Counted from the stretch's first letter, positions 1 to 11,345 are shown. The stretch is DNA of 64,000 nt from Gammaproteobacteria bacterium (GCA_030654835.1 JAURWS010000012.1:124001-188000); one strand, 5' to 3'. Notes: a model not told the origin generated them from the sequence alone. Numbers and translations: made by a program.

Positions 1-1
1 C

Positions 2-714
2 CCTCGCCAGTTATCGCTCGGCATCAGGCTTGATGATTCGGCGACCTTTGAGAATTTTTTCGTCTCCGAACCTAACCGTCAGCTTGTGGAGCATTTGCGC
101 CAGTCTCTTGGCGATCCGCACCAACCTCACCAACAGTACAATTATCTCTGGGGTCCGGAAGGCGCCGGAAGCACACATCTTCTGCAGGCGCTGTGTCACC
201 AGGCTGATGACCGTCAGCAGTCCGCGTTCTACATTCCGCTGGCCAATTTCCATGAATACAGCCCGACGATCTTCGAGGGTCTGGAGTCGTTGGCACTGGT
301 GTGTCTGGACGATGTGCAGGCAATCGCCGGGGATGCCGAGTGGGAGCTGGCGCTTTTCAATCTCTTCAATCGTCTGCGGGAGAGCGGCACGTGCCTCTGT
401 ATCGCGGCGAAGATGAATCCCCGACAGCTGCCCTTGGCCTTGCCTGATTTGTTGTCGCGACTGCTTTCGGGGGTGATCTTTTCATTGCAGCCGCTGGAGG
501 ATGCCGACAAGATCCGCGCCCTGCAGTTGCGGGCGCGGCAGCGTGGTTTTGAAATCAACGAGGAAGTGGCCAATTACGTTCTGCAGCGTAACGACAGGGG
601 CATGAGTAATCTCTTCGGTCTGCTGGAGCGCCTCGATCAGCACTCTCTGGAGACCAAGCGTCGCATCACCATTCCCCTGGTGCGCGAGCTGATGGGTTGG
701 TCGGCAGCGGGCGC

Positions 715-733
<19 letters not shown>
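2..733 (+). CDS. hda: DnaA regulatory inactivator Hda (5' end cut by window)
   Basis: Hda binds the DNA-loaded sliding clamp and stimulates hydrolysis of DnaA-bound ATP, preventing re-initiation of replication. The frame is already open at base 2 and reads Q-L-S-L-G-I near the left edge, which is the clamp-binding motif at the extreme N-terminus of Hda; only a few codons are missing. The ATG at 86 is internal. The AAA+ fold follows: a degenerate P-loop (GPEGAGSTHLL) replaces the DnaA-type GxxGxGKT, then a Walker-B-like CLDDVQ. Both are normal for Hda, which is shorter than DnaA and lacks its DNA-binding domain. It converges on the DUF2069 gene with a 19-bp tail overlap. A DnaA paralogue is unlikely because no domain IV follows. 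Confidence 0.93.
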
Positions 734-1753
<1,020 letters not shown>

Positions 1754-1822
1754 TCATTCTCCTGGCGATGCGTAGGGCTTCTGTCTGATCTGGCGCTGGC
1801 ATTGTAACCGGTATCGCGAGTG

Positions 1823-3208
1823 TCATTCAGCCGATTTTCTTGTCGTCACCTTGCTGGTGCTGTGAGAATCGGAGTCGAGGTCGATAAAGCGCACATCGCC
1901 CATCTCCTGCTGCAGCAACGTGTCGGCCTCTTTCAACAGCCGCAGGACCTTCTTGCGAGAGAGACAGGAGCCTGGTGTGGAGGTGTCGCGAGTGAAGTGT
2001 CTGATCTTGTCTCTGATTGCCATCACGGTGCAGTCTTCCACGGCTCCAGAGGGAAGATATTTTTCGGGATCTTCATGAGTGGGCCGAATGAAATCGATAT
2101 CACACAGCAATGCGAGGATGTCATCGATCACCAGCGGATTGAGACGCAGCCGAGCGGCCAGCTCTCTGGCGCTCCAGGGTTCTTCATGGTGCTGGAAGTG
2201 TTCGATGATCAGATACACCACACTCAGAATGCTGATCTCCTGCTCCTCAATGCTGAGTTGAGATTTGCGGTGGCCTGAGCGGGCCTTGGCAGGATTCTGG
2301 TGATAGTAGGCAATGCAGGAGCCGGTCAGCAGCACCAGCCAGCCCAGATACATGAACATCATCACCAGAATGATGGAGAAGAAGGCTAGGTAGATGACCT
2401 CATTGCTGCTCGAATTGGTGAAGACGCTCTGAAAAATCTGCCCCATGCCTTTCCATATCAGCGTCGTCATCAAGCCGCCAATAAACGCTGACTTGAAGTG
2501 CACCCGGGTGTTGGGGATGAAACTGTAGGCGAATGTGAAGGCCAGCGACATGACCAGGAATGCTGTGCTGAAGCCGAGAATTTGCAGAATGAATCCGCCA
2601 AAAGCCAGCTGCTGCAGATAGCGTTCGAACACATTGGTGTTGATATACGATGTGATGCCGACCGACACGAAGATCAATAGCGGACTGGCAATGATCGCAA
2701 ACAGGTATTCACTGACGCGGTTGGCGAAATTGCGCCCCTTGCTCACCGACCAGATGAAATTGAACGACGCTTCCACTTTCTGCATCATGTTGAGTACGGT
2801 GTACAGCAGTACCGCGAGACTGACGATACTGAGGACGTCGACGCGCACATTTTCCACGAAATTGATGATGGTGCGCGTCAATTCCACACTGCGTTCGCCC
2901 AGCGGCGCCAGCAGATTCAGCAGGGCCGGCTCCATGGCGTTATGGGCGCCAAGCCCTTTGAGAACGGAGAAGGTGAGTGCCAGCAGTGGAATGAACGCGA
3001 TAACAGTGTAGTAAACCAGCCCCATGGCACGCAGGCTCAACTGCCCCTCGCCGAGATCTCGCGCAACCGCGTAGGTGATCTGCAGCGCCCGGATCAGTGC
3101 GCGTCGCCACGCAGGCAGATCCGGAAGATCAGAGTTCCATATCAGGTCGTTCAGTTGCTGCTTGAGCCTGTTGGACAGCGCCGTATATTTGCTGGGTCCC
3201 ATCGCCAT
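1823..3208 (-). CDS. YihY/virulence factor BrkB family membrane protein
   Basis: A 461-residue polytopic inner-membrane protein of the YihY (UPF0761/BrkB) family. Old annotations call this family ribonuclease BN, but RNase BN activity belongs to another protein (RNase Z family). About six hydrophobic segments lie in residues 60-300, with family landmarks AMGLVYYTVIAFIPLLAL and the pore-like FAYSFIPNTRV. After residue 310 comes a soluble C-terminal extension of about 150 residues with a winged-helix-like section (SARELAARLRLNPLVIDDILALL) and a low-complexity Ser/Thr tail. E. coli YihY is much shorter and lacks this extension. The transported substrate, if any, is unknown. It lies between wrbA and proS on the same strand. 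Confidence 0.85.
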   Translation of the reverse strand: MAMGPSKYTALSNRLKQQLNDLIWNSDLPDLPAWRRALIRALQITYAVARDLGEGQLSLRAMGLVYYTVIAFIPLLALTFSVLKGLGAHNAMEPALLNLLAPLGERSVELTRTIINFVENVRVDVLSIVSLAVLLYTVLNMMQKVEASFNFIWSVSKGRNFANRVSEYLFAIIASPLLIFVSVGITSYINTNVFERYLQQLAFGGFILQILGFSTAFLVMSLAFTFAYSFIPNTRVHFKSAFIGGLMTTLIWKGMGQIFQSVFTNSSSNEVIYLAFFSIILVMMFMYLGWLVLLTGSCIAYYHQNPAKARSGHRKSQLSIEEQEISILSVVYLIIEHFQHHEEPWSARELAARLRLNPLVIDDILALLCDIDFIRPTHEDPEKYLPSGAVEDCTVMAIRDKIRHFTRDTSTPGSCLSRKKVLRLLKEADTLLQQEMGDVRFIDLDSDSHSTSKVTTRKSAE

Positions 3209-3270
3209 ACTGCCTTGCCTCGTGTGTCAGCATTTCGGTCGGTGAAGGGACAATCGGTCCGCAGCGATAT

Positions 3271-5013
3271 TCAGCTTGGACGGATTCTGTCCCTCACGAA
3301 GGCCATGATATCGGCGACCGGGATCAACTCGTTGTCGGTACCACGTCGAGATTTGTATTCCAGAACGTTCTGTTCAATACCGCGCTCGGAGACCACTATG
3401 CGGTGCGGAATGCCCATCAGTTCCATGTCGGCGAATTTCACGCCGGTGCTGGTCTTCTTGTCTCTGTCATCGAGCAGGACTTCATAACCCGCATCGGTCA
3501 ACTGCGTCAACAGACTCTCGCTCAGCTCGCGAACGGCATCGGATTTGTGCGCGTTGAGCGGGATGATGGCGATCTGAAAGGGAGCGATGTTGTCAGGCCA
3601 GATAATTCCCTGTGCATCATGACTCTGCTCTATGCAGGCGGCCACGATGCGGCTGACTCCAATGCCGTAGCAGCCCATGATCATGACCACGGTCTTGCCG
3701 TTCTCGTCCAGCACGGTGGCATTCATGGCTTCGCTGTACCTGGTGCCCAGCTGGAAAATATGCCCGACCTCGATGCCGCGCTTGATCAACAGAGTGCCCT
3801 TGCCATCCGGGCTCAGATCGCCTTCCTTGACCTTGCGGATATCGGCGGCGGCGTCGTAATGGCAGTCGACGCCCCAGTTGGCGTCCGTCAGGTGCTTGCC
3901 GTTGACGTTGGCGCCGCACGTGAAGTTGACCAGATCCACTACGCTGAAGTCGGCAATGACCGGAATCTTCAACTTGAGGGGGCCGAGGCTGCCGGGTTTG
4001 CAGCCCAGCACGCGTTCGATGTCGGCATCCTCTGCCAGGGTGAACGGGGAGGTGACGTGCGTCAGCTTCTCGGCCTTGACCGGGTTGATGTCCTGATCGC
4101 CACGAATCAGCAGCGCTACCAGGCCTGAGGGATTGGCGTCGTCGGCCACGGCCTTCACGATCAGCGTCTTCACGAGGCGACGTGCTTCGATGCTCAGCAG
4201 AGCTGAGACATCCTCAATGCTGTGAGCTTGATGAGTATCGACCAGCATGCCGGCCGGTTTGCGACTCTCGCCAGCGGCGAAGGTGGCGTCGGACAATGTG
4301 CCGGTGGCCATCTCGATATTGGCAGCATAGGGACTGTCTGAGCTGAAGACGATTTCGTCTTCGCCGGAGTCGGCCAGCACATGGAATTCATGGGACATAT
4401 TGCCGCCGATATTGCCGGAATCGGCGAGCACTGGCCGGAAGTCCAGGCCCAGGCGTTCGAAGATGCGGCAATAGGTGCTGTGCATGACATCGTAGGTTTC
4501 CTGCAGCGATTCTTCCGTCATATGGAAAGAATAGGCATCCTTCATTAGAAACTCTCGAGCCCGCATCACGCCGAAACGGGGGCGGCGCTCATCCCGGAAC
4601 TTGGTCTGAATCTGATAGAAGTTCGCTGGCAGTTGTCTGTAGCTGTTGAATTCATTGCGAATAAGGTCAGTGATGACCTCTTCATGCGTCGGGCCAAGGC
4701 AGAAGTCGCGCTGGTGGCGGTCAACAAAGCGCAGCAGTTCCGGCCCCATCTTGTCCCAGCGGCCCGATTCCAGCCAGAGGTCTGCAGACTGCACGACAGG
4801 CATGGACACTTCCAGAGCGCCGGAGCGGTTCATTTCCTCTCTGATGATGGCGGTGACTTTCTGCAGAACCCGCAGCCCCGCTGGAAGCCATGTATACATG
4901 CCGGTCGCGAGTTTGCGAATGAGACCAGCACGTACCATCAATTGATGGCTGATCACCTCGGCGTCGGCCGGGGTTTCCTTGAGAGTGGCGATGAGATACT
5001 TGCTTGCACGCAT
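3271..5013 (-). CDS. proS: Prolyl-tRNA synthetase (ProRS, bacterial type with editing domain)
   Basis: Class II aminoacyl-tRNA synthetase charging tRNA-Pro. From the chosen ATG at 5013 ([13 protein letters not shown]) it is 580 residues, close to E. coli ProRS. Motif 2 is visible as [17 protein letters not shown], the INS cis-editing domain that hydrolyses Ala-tRNA-Pro occupies the middle third, motif 3 is GCYGIGVSR, and the anticodon-binding domain ([16 protein letters not shown]) is at the end. An in-frame GTG at 5091 would add 26 residues, but that extension would run through the hairpin terminator of the neighbouring HU gene and does not match the family N-terminus, so it was rejected. 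Confidence 0.96.
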   Translation of the reverse strand: MRASKYLIATLKETPADAEVISHQLMVRAGLIRKLATGMYTWLPAGLRVLQKVTAIIREEMNRSGALEVSMPVVQSADLWLESGRWDKMGPELLRFVDRHQRDFCLGPTHEEVITDLIRNEFNSYRQLPANFYQIQTKFRDERRPRFGVMRAREFLMKDAYSFHMTEESLQETYDVMHSTYCRIFERLGLDFRPVLADSGNIGGNMSHEFHVLADSGEDEIVFSSDSPYAANIEMATGTLSDATFAAGESRKPAGMLVDTHQAHSIEDVSALLSIEARRLVKTLIVKAVADDANPSGLVALLIRGDQDINPVKAEKLTHVTSPFTLAEDADIERVLGCKPGSLGPLKLKIPVIADFSVVDLVNFTCGANVNGKHLTDANWGVDCHYDAAADIRKVKEGDLSPDGKGTLLIKRGIEVGHIFQLGTRYSEAMNATVLDENGKTVVMIMGCYGIGVSRIVAACIEQSHDAQGIIWPDNIAPFQIAIIPLNAHKSDAVRELSESLLTQLTDAGYEVLLDDRDKKTSTGVKFADMELMGIPHRIVVSERGIEQNVLEYKSRRGTDNELIPVADIMAFVRDRIRPS

Positions 5014-5036
5014 AATTTGCAGGAACCCTAAATGAG

Positions 5037-5056
5037 AAAAGCAGCCCTTGGGCTGC
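5037..5056 (-). terminator. Rho-independent terminator of the HU-like gene
   Basis: On the minus strand a perfect 7-bp stem (GCAGCCC / GGGCTGC) with an AA loop at 5056-5041 is followed at once by TTTTCTC. It lies about 64 bp past the HU-like stop codon and ends only about 24 bp before the proS start codon, so it separates the two minus-strand genes unless there is readthrough. Confidence 0.85.
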
Positions 5057-5119
5057 CTCTCTGTTGAACTGACGAACGATTGATACCCCACAATTCAAGC
5101 GAGTACGGGGTATTCTGGA

Positions 5120-5503
5120 TCAGAGTGCGAATTCTTTCAGCTTCTTCAAAGGCAGAATCTTCACGCGGGTTGTCGCGGGTTTCTTCTGAATATCCATGAC
5201 TTCACCTGGCTTGAATGGATTCGGTACATTCTTGCGGGCTGGACGCGCTGGTCGTTTGACCGACTTGATCTTGAGCAGGCCTGGCAGAGTAAACTCGCCG
5301 ACGCCGCGCTTCTTCATATGGCGCTCGATGATATTGGTCAGCTCATCAAGGACAGCAGAGACCTGCCTCTTGGTGAGGCTGGTACTTTCGGATATTTCAG
5401 TGAGAATCGCGGCCTTGGTGTACTTTTCCTGAATAGCGGTAGTTTTGCTGGCGGACGCAGGCGCCTTCTTGACGGTTTTGGTAACGGATTTTTCTACAGC
5501 CAT
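5120..5503 (-). CDS. HU/IHF-family DNA-binding protein with basic N-terminal tail
   Basis: A nucleoid-associated protein of about 127 residues. The first 25 residues form a Lys/Ala/Thr-rich tail, followed by an HU-like fold (TKAAILTEISESTSLTKRQVSAVLDEL) and a beta-arm region with a Pro/Arg-rich segment (RPARPARKNVPNPFKPGE) matching the DNA-intercalating arm. Classical HU and IHF have about 90-100 residues, so the tail is an addition. It recalls HU variants with H1-histone-like tails. Two ATGs lie six bases apart; the second (5503) is preferred because AAGAGA sits about 6 nt upstream, whereas it abuts the first. A terminator follows the gene, and the divergent gene is fmdB. Confidence 0.88.
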   Translation of the reverse strand: MAVEKSVTKTVKKAPASASKTTAIQEKYTKAAILTEISESTSLTKRQVSAVLDELTNIIERHMKKRGVGEFTLPGLLKIKSVKRPARPARKNVPNPFKPGEVMDIQKKPATTRVKILPLKKLKEFAL

Positions 5504-5509
5504 GCCCAT

Positions 5510-5905
5510 TCTCTTTTAATTAAGGTTATTTCTTATGTTGCTCCCTTCAAATTGGGAGAACCCCGGGATGTCATCCAGCACATAACGGACAGGCGCTATA
5601 TCTTCCCTTTACGCCTCTGTGGGGCTCTATTTATATAGCATTGACCAGGGGGTCGCAAGCGCTAACCTGAACTTTTCTGCCAATCTCAAGGGGTATTCGT
5701 CTCCACTTGCAATCCTCATGCTAAACACGGGAAGTCTGCGCGGAATTTCGAGTTTTCAGGCGATTGTCAGTGTCCAGCGCAGGGAAGGGATGCCAGTTGA
5801 AATTCAGGTAATGTACAATACGCGGTTTTCGAAAGGTCTGGCCGCTATAATGCGCCAACGCCACGAATTCATGAGTGTTGATTGCATTGGGAGTTCAGTG
5901 AGCTA
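5510..5905. promoter_or_regulatory. Divergent intergenic region HU / fmdB with sigma70-like promoter
   Basis: About 395 bp without a gene between two divergently transcribed units. On the plus strand a perfect TATAAT lies at 5846-5851, with only a weak -35 (GTTTTC-like, near 5824-5829) and a GC-rich discriminator (GCGCC). It would serve fmdB-aspS-yebC. AT-rich sequence just before the HU-like start (TTAATTAAGG region, 5517-5527) probably contains the minus-strand promoter, but no convincing hexamer pair was found. No ORF of credible composition occupies the gap. Confidence 0.55.
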
Positions 5906-6232
5906 ATGCCTATATATGAGTATCAGTGCGGGGAATGTGGTCATCGACTGGAAGCCCTGCAAAAGATCAGTGATGCCCCGTTGAAGGCTTGTCCTCGCTG
6001 TCAGGAGGCTGGACTGGTGCGGTTGATCTCGGCCAGCAGTTTTCGCCTCAAGGGTGGGGGCTGGTATGAAACCGATTTCAAGACCGGTGCCAAACGACAT
6101 GGGACACAGGACTCCTCTGCAGAGAGTCCTGCCTCGGTGGCTGGATCGAAGACTGAGCCTGCCAAGAGCGGTGCTGGGGCGACTTCCGCCGCCGCGAGTG
6201 CTGCGAGCAGTGCCAAACCTGCCTCAGCCTGA
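5906..6232 (+). CDS. FmdB-family zinc-ribbon protein
   Basis: A small putative regulatory or zinc-binding protein of about 108 residues. The start MPIYEYQCGECGH is typical of the FmdB/CxxC_CxxC_SSSS family. Cys8-x2-Cys11 and Cys29-x2-Cys32 form the zinc ribbon, followed by SASSFRLKGGGWYETDF. The C-terminal 45 residues are Ala/Ser/Lys-rich low complexity. The in-frame ATG at 5882 would add eight residues before the conserved MPIYEY, so 5906 is chosen. The family function is poorly defined. The place directly upstream of aspS is common in gammaproteobacteria. Confidence 0.88.
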   Translation: MPIYEYQCGECGHRLEALQKISDAPLKACPRCQEAGLVRLISASSFRLKGGGWYETDFKTGAKRHGTQDSSAESPASVAGSKTEPAKSGAGATSAAASAASSAKPASA

Positions 6233-6343
6233 AAACGGCAGTGAGAAGCGGCGGTGTGAAACAAGTATATGAAAGATGTATGGTCGTCACGACATAGCGT
6301 GGCAACAAAGAGCAAATTTAGAGATTAATTACAGGAATAGCGT

Positions 6344-8116
6344 ATGCGCAGCCATTATTGCGGACAGTTGAACGAACAGCACGTCGGACAGGAAGTGAGC
6401 TTGTGCGGATGGGCGCATCGGCGTCGTGACCACGGAGGAGTGATTTTCGTGGATATGCGTGATCGCGAGGGAATTGTGCAAGTGGTCTTCGATCCGGACA
6501 GACCTGAGAGTTTCGGCTTGGCGGAGACCGTACGCAGCGAGTTCGTGCTCCAGGTCAAAGGGCTGGTCAGGCTGCGGCCGCAAGGAACCAGCAATGCGGA
6601 GATGGGCACAGGGCGTATTGAAGTGCTCGCCAAGGATCTGGTGATCCTCAGTGTTGCCAAGACGCCACCTTTCCTGCTGGATGAGCATACAGATGTGGGG
6701 GAAGATATCCGCCTTCGTCATCGCTATATCGATTTGCGCCGTCCGGAGATGGCGGAGCGTCTGCGCTTTCGCTCCAAGGTCAGCAACACGATTCGCAACT
6801 ACCTTGATGACAATGGTTTTCTCGATATCGAAACGCCAATCCTGACCCGCGCCACTCCAGAAGGCGCACGTGATTACCTCGTGCCAAGCCGCACTCACCA
6901 GGGCAGCTTCTTTGCCTTGCCACAGTCGCCACAGCTCTTCAAACAGATCCTGATGGTGGCGGGGATGGACCGCTACTACCAGATTGCGAAGTGTTTCCGC
7001 GATGAAGACCTGCGTGCCGATCGTCAACCCGAATTTACCCAGATCGATATTGAAACGTCGTTCATGAACGAAGAACAGATCATGACGATCACCGAAGAGA
7101 TGATTCGACAGATTTTCAAGAAGCATCTGAATGTGGACTTCGGAACCTTCCCGCGCATGACCTTCGCGGAGGCGGCACGCCGTTTCGGTTCGGACAAGCC
7201 TGATCTGCGTATCGCCATGGAGCTGGTGGACATTGCCGATCTCATGAAGGACGTCGAGTTCAAGGTCTTCAATGGTCCGGCCAACGATCCTGGTTCGCGA
7301 GTGGTAGGCCTGCGCGTTCCTGAAGGGGCACGCTTGAGCAGAAAGGAGATCGATGACTACACCAAGTTCGTCTCGATCTATGGTGCGAAGGGCCTTGCAT
7401 GGATCAAGATCAATGATCTGACGGCTGGTGTTGAAGGGTTGCAGTCACCGATCCTGAAGTTCATGCCCGAGCAGGTCGTTCACGACGTGCTGGCGCGACT
7501 GGGTGCACAGACCGGCGACCTCGTGTTCTTCGGTGCGGACAAGATCAAGATCGTCAACGAGTCGATTGGTGCGTTGCGTCTGCGTGTCGGTGCCGACATG
7601 GGCATGATCAAGGGTGACTGGGCTCCTTTGTGGGTCGTGGATTTCCCGATGTTCGAAGAAGATGGCGAAGGAGGTTTGACCGCCTTGCACCACCCGTTCA
7701 CTGCGCCATCGTGCAGCGTCGAAGATCTGCAGCGCGAACCCGAGAAGGCCTTGTCTCGCGCTTATGACATGGTTCTCAATGGCACTGAGCTGGGTGGCGG
7801 TTCCATCCGCATCAACCAGCCCGCGATGCAGCAGACCGTGTTCAGGATTCTGGGCATCGACGAAGAAGAGGCGGAAGAGAAATTTGGCTTCCTGCTTTCC
7901 GCTCTCTCTTATGGTGCGCCTCCCCATGGCGGACTGGCGTTTGGCCTTGATCGTCTGATCATGCTGATGACTGGCGCGACCTCGATCAGAGAAGTCATTG
8001 CGTTCCCGAAAACCCAGTCTGCAGCTTGCCCGCTGACGAATGCCCCTGGTCTGGTGTCTGCGAAGCAGTTGCGTGAGTTGAATATCAGGGTGCGTGAAGC
8101 GGTAGCCAAAGAGTAA
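6344..8116 (+). CDS. aspS: Aspartyl-tRNA synthetase (possibly non-discriminating)
   Basis: Class II synthetase of 590 residues that charges tRNA-Asp. It has an N-terminal OB-fold anticodon-binding domain (HRRRDHGG at 25-32), the catalytic core with motif 2 ([18 protein letters not shown]), the bacterial GAD insertion and motif 3 ([13 protein letters not shown]). AGGA lies 8 bp before the ATG. In Pseudomonas aeruginosa a histidine at the equivalent place (H31; H30 here) is associated with a non-discriminating enzyme that also charges tRNA-Asn. The surrounding sequence is nearly the same, so dual specificity is inferred but not shown; it would need GatCAB elsewhere. Confidence 0.97.
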   Translation: MRSHYCGQLNEQHVGQEVSLCGWAHRRRDHGGVIFVDMRDREGIVQVVFDPDRPESFGLAETVRSEFVLQVKGLVRLRPQGTSNAEMGTGRIEVLAKDLVILSVAKTPPFLLDEHTDVGEDIRLRHRYIDLRRPEMAERLRFRSKVSNTIRNYLDDNGFLDIETPILTRATPEGARDYLVPSRTHQGSFFALPQSPQLFKQILMVAGMDRYYQIAKCFRDEDLRADRQPEFTQIDIETSFMNEEQIMTITEEMIRQIFKKHLNVDFGTFPRMTFAEAARRFGSDKPDLRIAMELVDIADLMKDVEFKVFNGPANDPGSRVVGLRVPEGARLSRKEIDDYTKFVSIYGAKGLAWIKINDLTAGVEGLQSPILKFMPEQVVHDVLARLGAQTGDLVFFGADKIKIVNESIGALRLRVGADMGMIKGDWAPLWVVDFPMFEEDGEGGLTALHHPFTAPSCSVEDLQREPEKALSRAYDMVLNGTELGGGSIRINQPAMQQTVFRILGIDEEEAEEKFGFLLSALSYGAPPHGGLAFGLDRLIMLMTGATSIREVIAFPKTQSAACPLTNAPGLVSAKQLRELNIRVREAVAKE

Positions 8117-8133
8117 AGGTTCGGGGGTTGATG

Positions 8134-8877
8134 ATGGCTGGGCACAGTAAATGGTCCAATATCAAGCATAGAAAAGCGGGTCAGGACAGCAAACGGGCCA
8201 AGGTGTTCACCAAGATGATCCGCGAGCTGACAGTTGCTGCCCAGCTCGGTGGTGAGCATGTGGCGGACAACCCGCGTTTGCGTGCGGCGGTAGACAAGGC
8301 GCTGGGCGCCAACATGACCCGTGAGACGATTGATCGCGCCATTGCCCGCGGTGCAGGTACTGCGGAGAATGACAATCTTGAAGAGCTCGTGTATGAGGGT
8401 TATGGCCCGGGTGGTGTCGCGATTTTGATCGAGACGCTGACTGACAACAAGAACCGCACTGTGGCAGACGTGCGTCACGGGTTCTCGAAGTTCGGCGGTA
8501 ATCTGGGTACCAGCGGGTCGGTTTCTTATCTCTTTGAGAAGCGGGGGACGATCAGTTTTGCCTCGGACAGCGACGAGGACGAGGTGCTGGAGATTGCCTT
8601 GGAGGCGGGTGCAGACGACGTTCTGGTGCAGGACGACGGTAGTCTGGATGTGATGACTTCGCCGGAGAACTTTGGTGGCGTAAAGGATGCGCTGGCCAAG
8701 GCGGGATTGGTGCCCGTCAGCTCCGAGGTGGCGATGCTGGCCTCGACTGAAGCTGAGCTCGATTTTGAAACTACAGAAAGACTCCTGCGTCTGGTGGATC
8801 ATCTGGAAGATCTGGATGATGTACAGAACGTTTATAGCAACGCGAGCATTTCCGACGAGATCATGAACAGGCTGTAG
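8134..8877 (+). CDS. yebC: YebC/PmpR family protein
   Basis: A 247-residue member of the YebC/PmpR family, described as a DNA-binding regulator in some bacteria and more recently linked to translation of difficult (proline-rich) sequences. The start [14 protein letters not shown] is the family signature; TTG 8128 and ATG 8131 lie just upstream, but GGGGG at 8123-8127 is best spaced for 8134. Other landmarks are [14 protein letters not shown] and the acidic C-terminal domain. It sits between aspS and ruvC, the usual gammaproteobacterial place. Confidence 0.95.
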   Translation: MAGHSKWSNIKHRKAGQDSKRAKVFTKMIRELTVAAQLGGEHVADNPRLRAAVDKALGANMTRETIDRAIARGAGTAENDNLEELVYEGYGPGGVAILIETLTDNKNRTVADVRHGFSKFGGNLGTSGSVSYLFEKRGTISFASDSDEDEVLEIALEAGADDVLVQDDGSLDVMTSPENFGGVKDALAKAGLVPVSSEVAMLASTEAELDFETTERLLRLVDHLEDLDDVQNVYSNASISDEIMNRL

Positions 8878-8921
8878 ACTCTTGCAGCTCGTAGTTTGCA
8901 GTCCTGACCGGGGGAATATCA

Positions 8922-9443
8922 ATGGCATTGATTCTGGGGATTGACCCGGGCTCGCGCCTGACTGGTTACGGCATTATCAACGCGGTGGGGAACCGGCTCG
9001 AATACGTCACTTGTGGGTGTATCAGGCTGCCGGACGTTGAGCATCCGCAGCGGCTCAAGCAGATATTCGACAGCCTGAGCAGCATCATAGAAGAGCATGC
9101 TCCACAGGAGTGTGCCATCGAGGAAGTCTTTCTTGGCAAGAGCGTGTCTTCTGCTCTCAAGCTGGGGCAGGCGCGAGGCAGTGCGATAGTGGCGTGCATG
9201 CACTACGACTTGCCTGTCGCCGAGTATTCTGCGCGCAAGGTAAAGCAGGCGCTGGTGGGCACGGGAAGCGCCGAGAAGGCACAAGTGCAGCATATGGTAA
9301 AGGTGTTGCTGGGTGTTACCGGGAATTTTCAGGAGGATGCCGCCGACGCGCTTGCCATAGCAATCTGTCATGCCAATACCAAAGCGAGCCTTCTCAAGAT
9401 CGCAGGCGCGCGATCGTTTCGAAACAGCAGGCTGCAACATTGA
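8922..9443 (+). CDS. ruvC: Crossover junction endodeoxyribonuclease RuvC
   Basis: Resolves Holliday junctions by paired nicks, acting with RuvAB. RNase-H-like fold with the acidic active site visible: Asp8 in GIDPGS, Glu67 in AIEEVF, and the C-terminal aspartates in EDAADALAIA. The 173-residue length is standard. GGGGGA precedes the ATG. It is first of the ruvC-ruvA-ruvB set, with an 11-bp gap to ruvA. Confidence 0.97.
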   Translation: MALILGIDPGSRLTGYGIINAVGNRLEYVTCGCIRLPDVEHPQRLKQIFDSLSSIIEEHAPQECAIEEVFLGKSVSSALKLGQARGSAIVACMHYDLPVAEYSARKVKQALVGTGSAEKAQVQHMVKVLLGVTGNFQEDAADALAIAICHANTKASLLKIAGARSFRNSRLQH

Positions 9444-9454
9444 GGGGTTAGACA

Positions 9455-10078
9455 GTGATTGGCAGGATACGTGGCATACTGATCGAAAAGCAGGCGACGG
9501 ATATCGTCGTGGATGTGCAGGGCGTGGGTTACGAGATTCAGGCCCCGATGAGCACTATCTATCTGCTGCCCGCACTCGGCAAGGAAGTGGTGTTGCACAC
9601 GCATCTGGTCGTGCGTGAGGATGCTCATCTGTTGTACGGATTTCTCTCTCTTGATGAGCGTCATATGTTCCGCAGTCTGATCAAGATCAGTGGCGTGGGA
9701 CCAAAGATGGCGCTCGCCATTCTTTCCGGCATGGCCGTCGAGGAGTTCGTCAGGACCGTGCGCAGCAACGATCTGGCTGCTCTGGTGCGCATGCCGGGGA
9801 TCGGCAGGAAGACCGCTGAGCGTCTGGTCGTGGAAATGAAGGATAAATTGACGGACTGGAGTGAGATAGCGTCGTCGTCGGCGTCTCTTGCGACAGCCAC
9901 TCCCTCCGGTCTCTCTGATCGACAAATGAGTCAGGAGGCCGAGACAGCACTGGTCGCGCTGGGGTACAAACCCCAAGAGGCCGCGCGCGTGATTGCTCAG
10001 GTTCTCAAGCTCAATAGTGATCTCAATCGCAGCGAGGAGTTGATCAGACTCGCACTCAGAAGCATGGCGCAATCATGA
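9455..10078 (+). CDS. ruvA: Holliday junction branch migration protein RuvA
   Basis: Tetrameric junction-recognition subunit that loads RuvB. It has an N-terminal OB domain ([13 protein letters not shown]), two helix-hairpin-helix motifs ([13 protein letters not shown] and [18 protein letters not shown]) and a C-terminal three-helix domain ([20 protein letters not shown]) that contacts RuvB. The start is GTG with GAGGGG about 7 bp upstream. The stop overlaps the ruvB start by 4 bp (ATGA), indicating translational coupling. Confidence 0.97.
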   Translation: MIGRIRGILIEKQATDIVVDVQGVGYEIQAPMSTIYLLPALGKEVVLHTHLVVREDAHLLYGFLSLDERHMFRSLIKISGVGPKMALAILSGMAVEEFVRTVRSNDLAALVRMPGIGRKTAERLVVEMKDKLTDWSEIASSSASLATATPSGLSDRQMSQEAETALVALGYKPQEAARVIAQVLKLNSDLNRSEELIRLALRSMAQS

Positions 10079-11103
10079 TTGAAGAAGATCGTTTGATCTC
10101 TCCCGGCATAAGCCCCAACGACCAATCGCTGGATAGAGCGATCCGACCTCTGTCGCTGCAGGATTATATCGGGCAGTCCGAGGTCAAGAAGCAAATGGAG
10201 ATATTCATTGGTGCGGCCCGCAATCGCGGCGAGGCGATGGATCACACCCTGATATTCGGTCCGCCCGGACTGGGTAAGACCACGCTGGCCAATATCATCG
10301 CCAACGAATTGAATGTCTCCATCAAGACAACATCAGGCCCTGTGCTTGAGAAGGCAGGCGATCTGGCTGCCATGTTGACCAATCTGGAGGCTGGGGATGT
10401 CCTGTTTATCGACGAGATCCATCGCCTGAGTCCGGCTATTGAGGAGATTCTCTATCCTGCAATGGAGGACTATCAGCTCGATATCATGATCGGGGAGGGG
10501 CCTTCTGCGCGTTCGATCAAGCTCGACCTGCCTCCCTTCACGCTGGTTGGGGCGACGACGAGAGCTGGACTGTTGACGTCGCCCTTGCGGGATCGTTTTG
10601 GCATCATTCAGCGCCTGGAGTTCTATTCCACGGCGGAGTTGTGCAGCATCGTCACTCGCTCCGCCGCCATTCTGGGGTGCGAAATCGATAGCGATGGGGC
10701 GTTGGAGATAGCGCGACGTGCGCGAGGGACGCCCAGGATCGCCAACCGTCTGCTGAGGCGGGTCAGGGACTATGCGCAATTCAGGTGTGATGGCGTAGTC
10801 GACAAGAGCGTTTCGGGGCTGGCTCTCGACATGCTCAGCATCGACAGCAATGGCTTCGATCATATGGACAGGCGTCTGCTGATGACCATGATCGAGAAGT
10901 TTGCTGGTGGTCCGGTAGGAATTGACAGTCTGGCAGCCGCTATCTCCGAAGAACGGGACACGATCGAGGATGTCCTGGAGCCATTTCTCATCCAGCAGGG
11001 ATTTATCATGCGAACCCCGCGAGGGCGGGTAGTCACCCCTCACGCATATCTTCACTTCGGGCTGCGCCCGCCAGAATCGATCAGAAATACGGTCGAAAAC
11101 TGA
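10075..11103 (+). CDS. ruvB: Holliday junction branch migration helicase RuvB
   Basis: AAA+ motor of the RuvABC resolvasome, 342 residues. Walker A is [11 protein letters not shown], Walker B is LFIDEIHRL, sensor 1 lies in GATTRAGLL, and the arginine-finger region [10 protein letters not shown] is present. A C-terminal winged helix ends in [16 protein letters not shown]. In Pseudomonas the next gene is ybgC; here 242 bp of noncoding DNA follow and then tolQ. Confidence 0.97.
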   Translation: MIEEDRLISPGISPNDQSLDRAIRPLSLQDYIGQSEVKKQMEIFIGAARNRGEAMDHTLIFGPPGLGKTTLANIIANELNVSIKTTSGPVLEKAGDLAAMLTNLEAGDVLFIDEIHRLSPAIEEILYPAMEDYQLDIMIGEGPSARSIKLDLPPFTLVGATTRAGLLTSPLRDRFGIIQRLEFYSTAELCSIVTRSAAILGCEIDSDGALEIARRARGTPRIANRLLRRVRDYAQFRCDGVVDKSVSGLALDMLSIDSNGFDHMDRRLLMTMIEKFAGGPVGIDSLAAAISEERDTIEDVLEPFLIQQGFIMRTPRGRVVTPHAYLHFGLRPPESIRNTVEN

Positions 11104-11345
11104 CAGATTCTACGGTCCCTTCCTGTCTTTCATTCCAAGTCGAAATACCTTTTTTGTGCCACACTTTGTCATCTGCTGGCCAGTATTGGTGCGATCAATA
11201 GAAATATTGCTATTGTTTAATCATTGGCTGTGAAACGGGACGCAGAATTTGGCAAAAACTCTTTGTAAAACACCGGATTGTGTATGAGAAGCAGGAAACA
11301 TGCCTTATAATGCCGCCAGTTTTTCTATGCTGAGAGGAAGTCCAA
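11104..11345 (+). promoter_or_regulatory. ruvB-tolQ intergenic region with tolQ promoter
   Basis: 242 bp with no ORF. A perfect TATAAT at 11306-11311, followed by GCCGCC, resembles other -10 elements of this window. The -35 is weak. GAGAGGAAG at 11331-11339 is the tolQ ribosome-binding site. A thioesterase gene ybgC would be expected here by comparison with many relatives and is absent. Confidence 0.55.

Noticed and set aside
1823-3208. Ribonuclease BN
   Set aside because: This is an old name for YihY/BrkB-type membrane proteins; the sequence has no RNase Z-type metal-binding motif.
3403-4128. 241-aa plus-strand frame as a gene
   Set aside because: Antisense to proS; His/Asp/Gly-rich composition typical of shadow frames.
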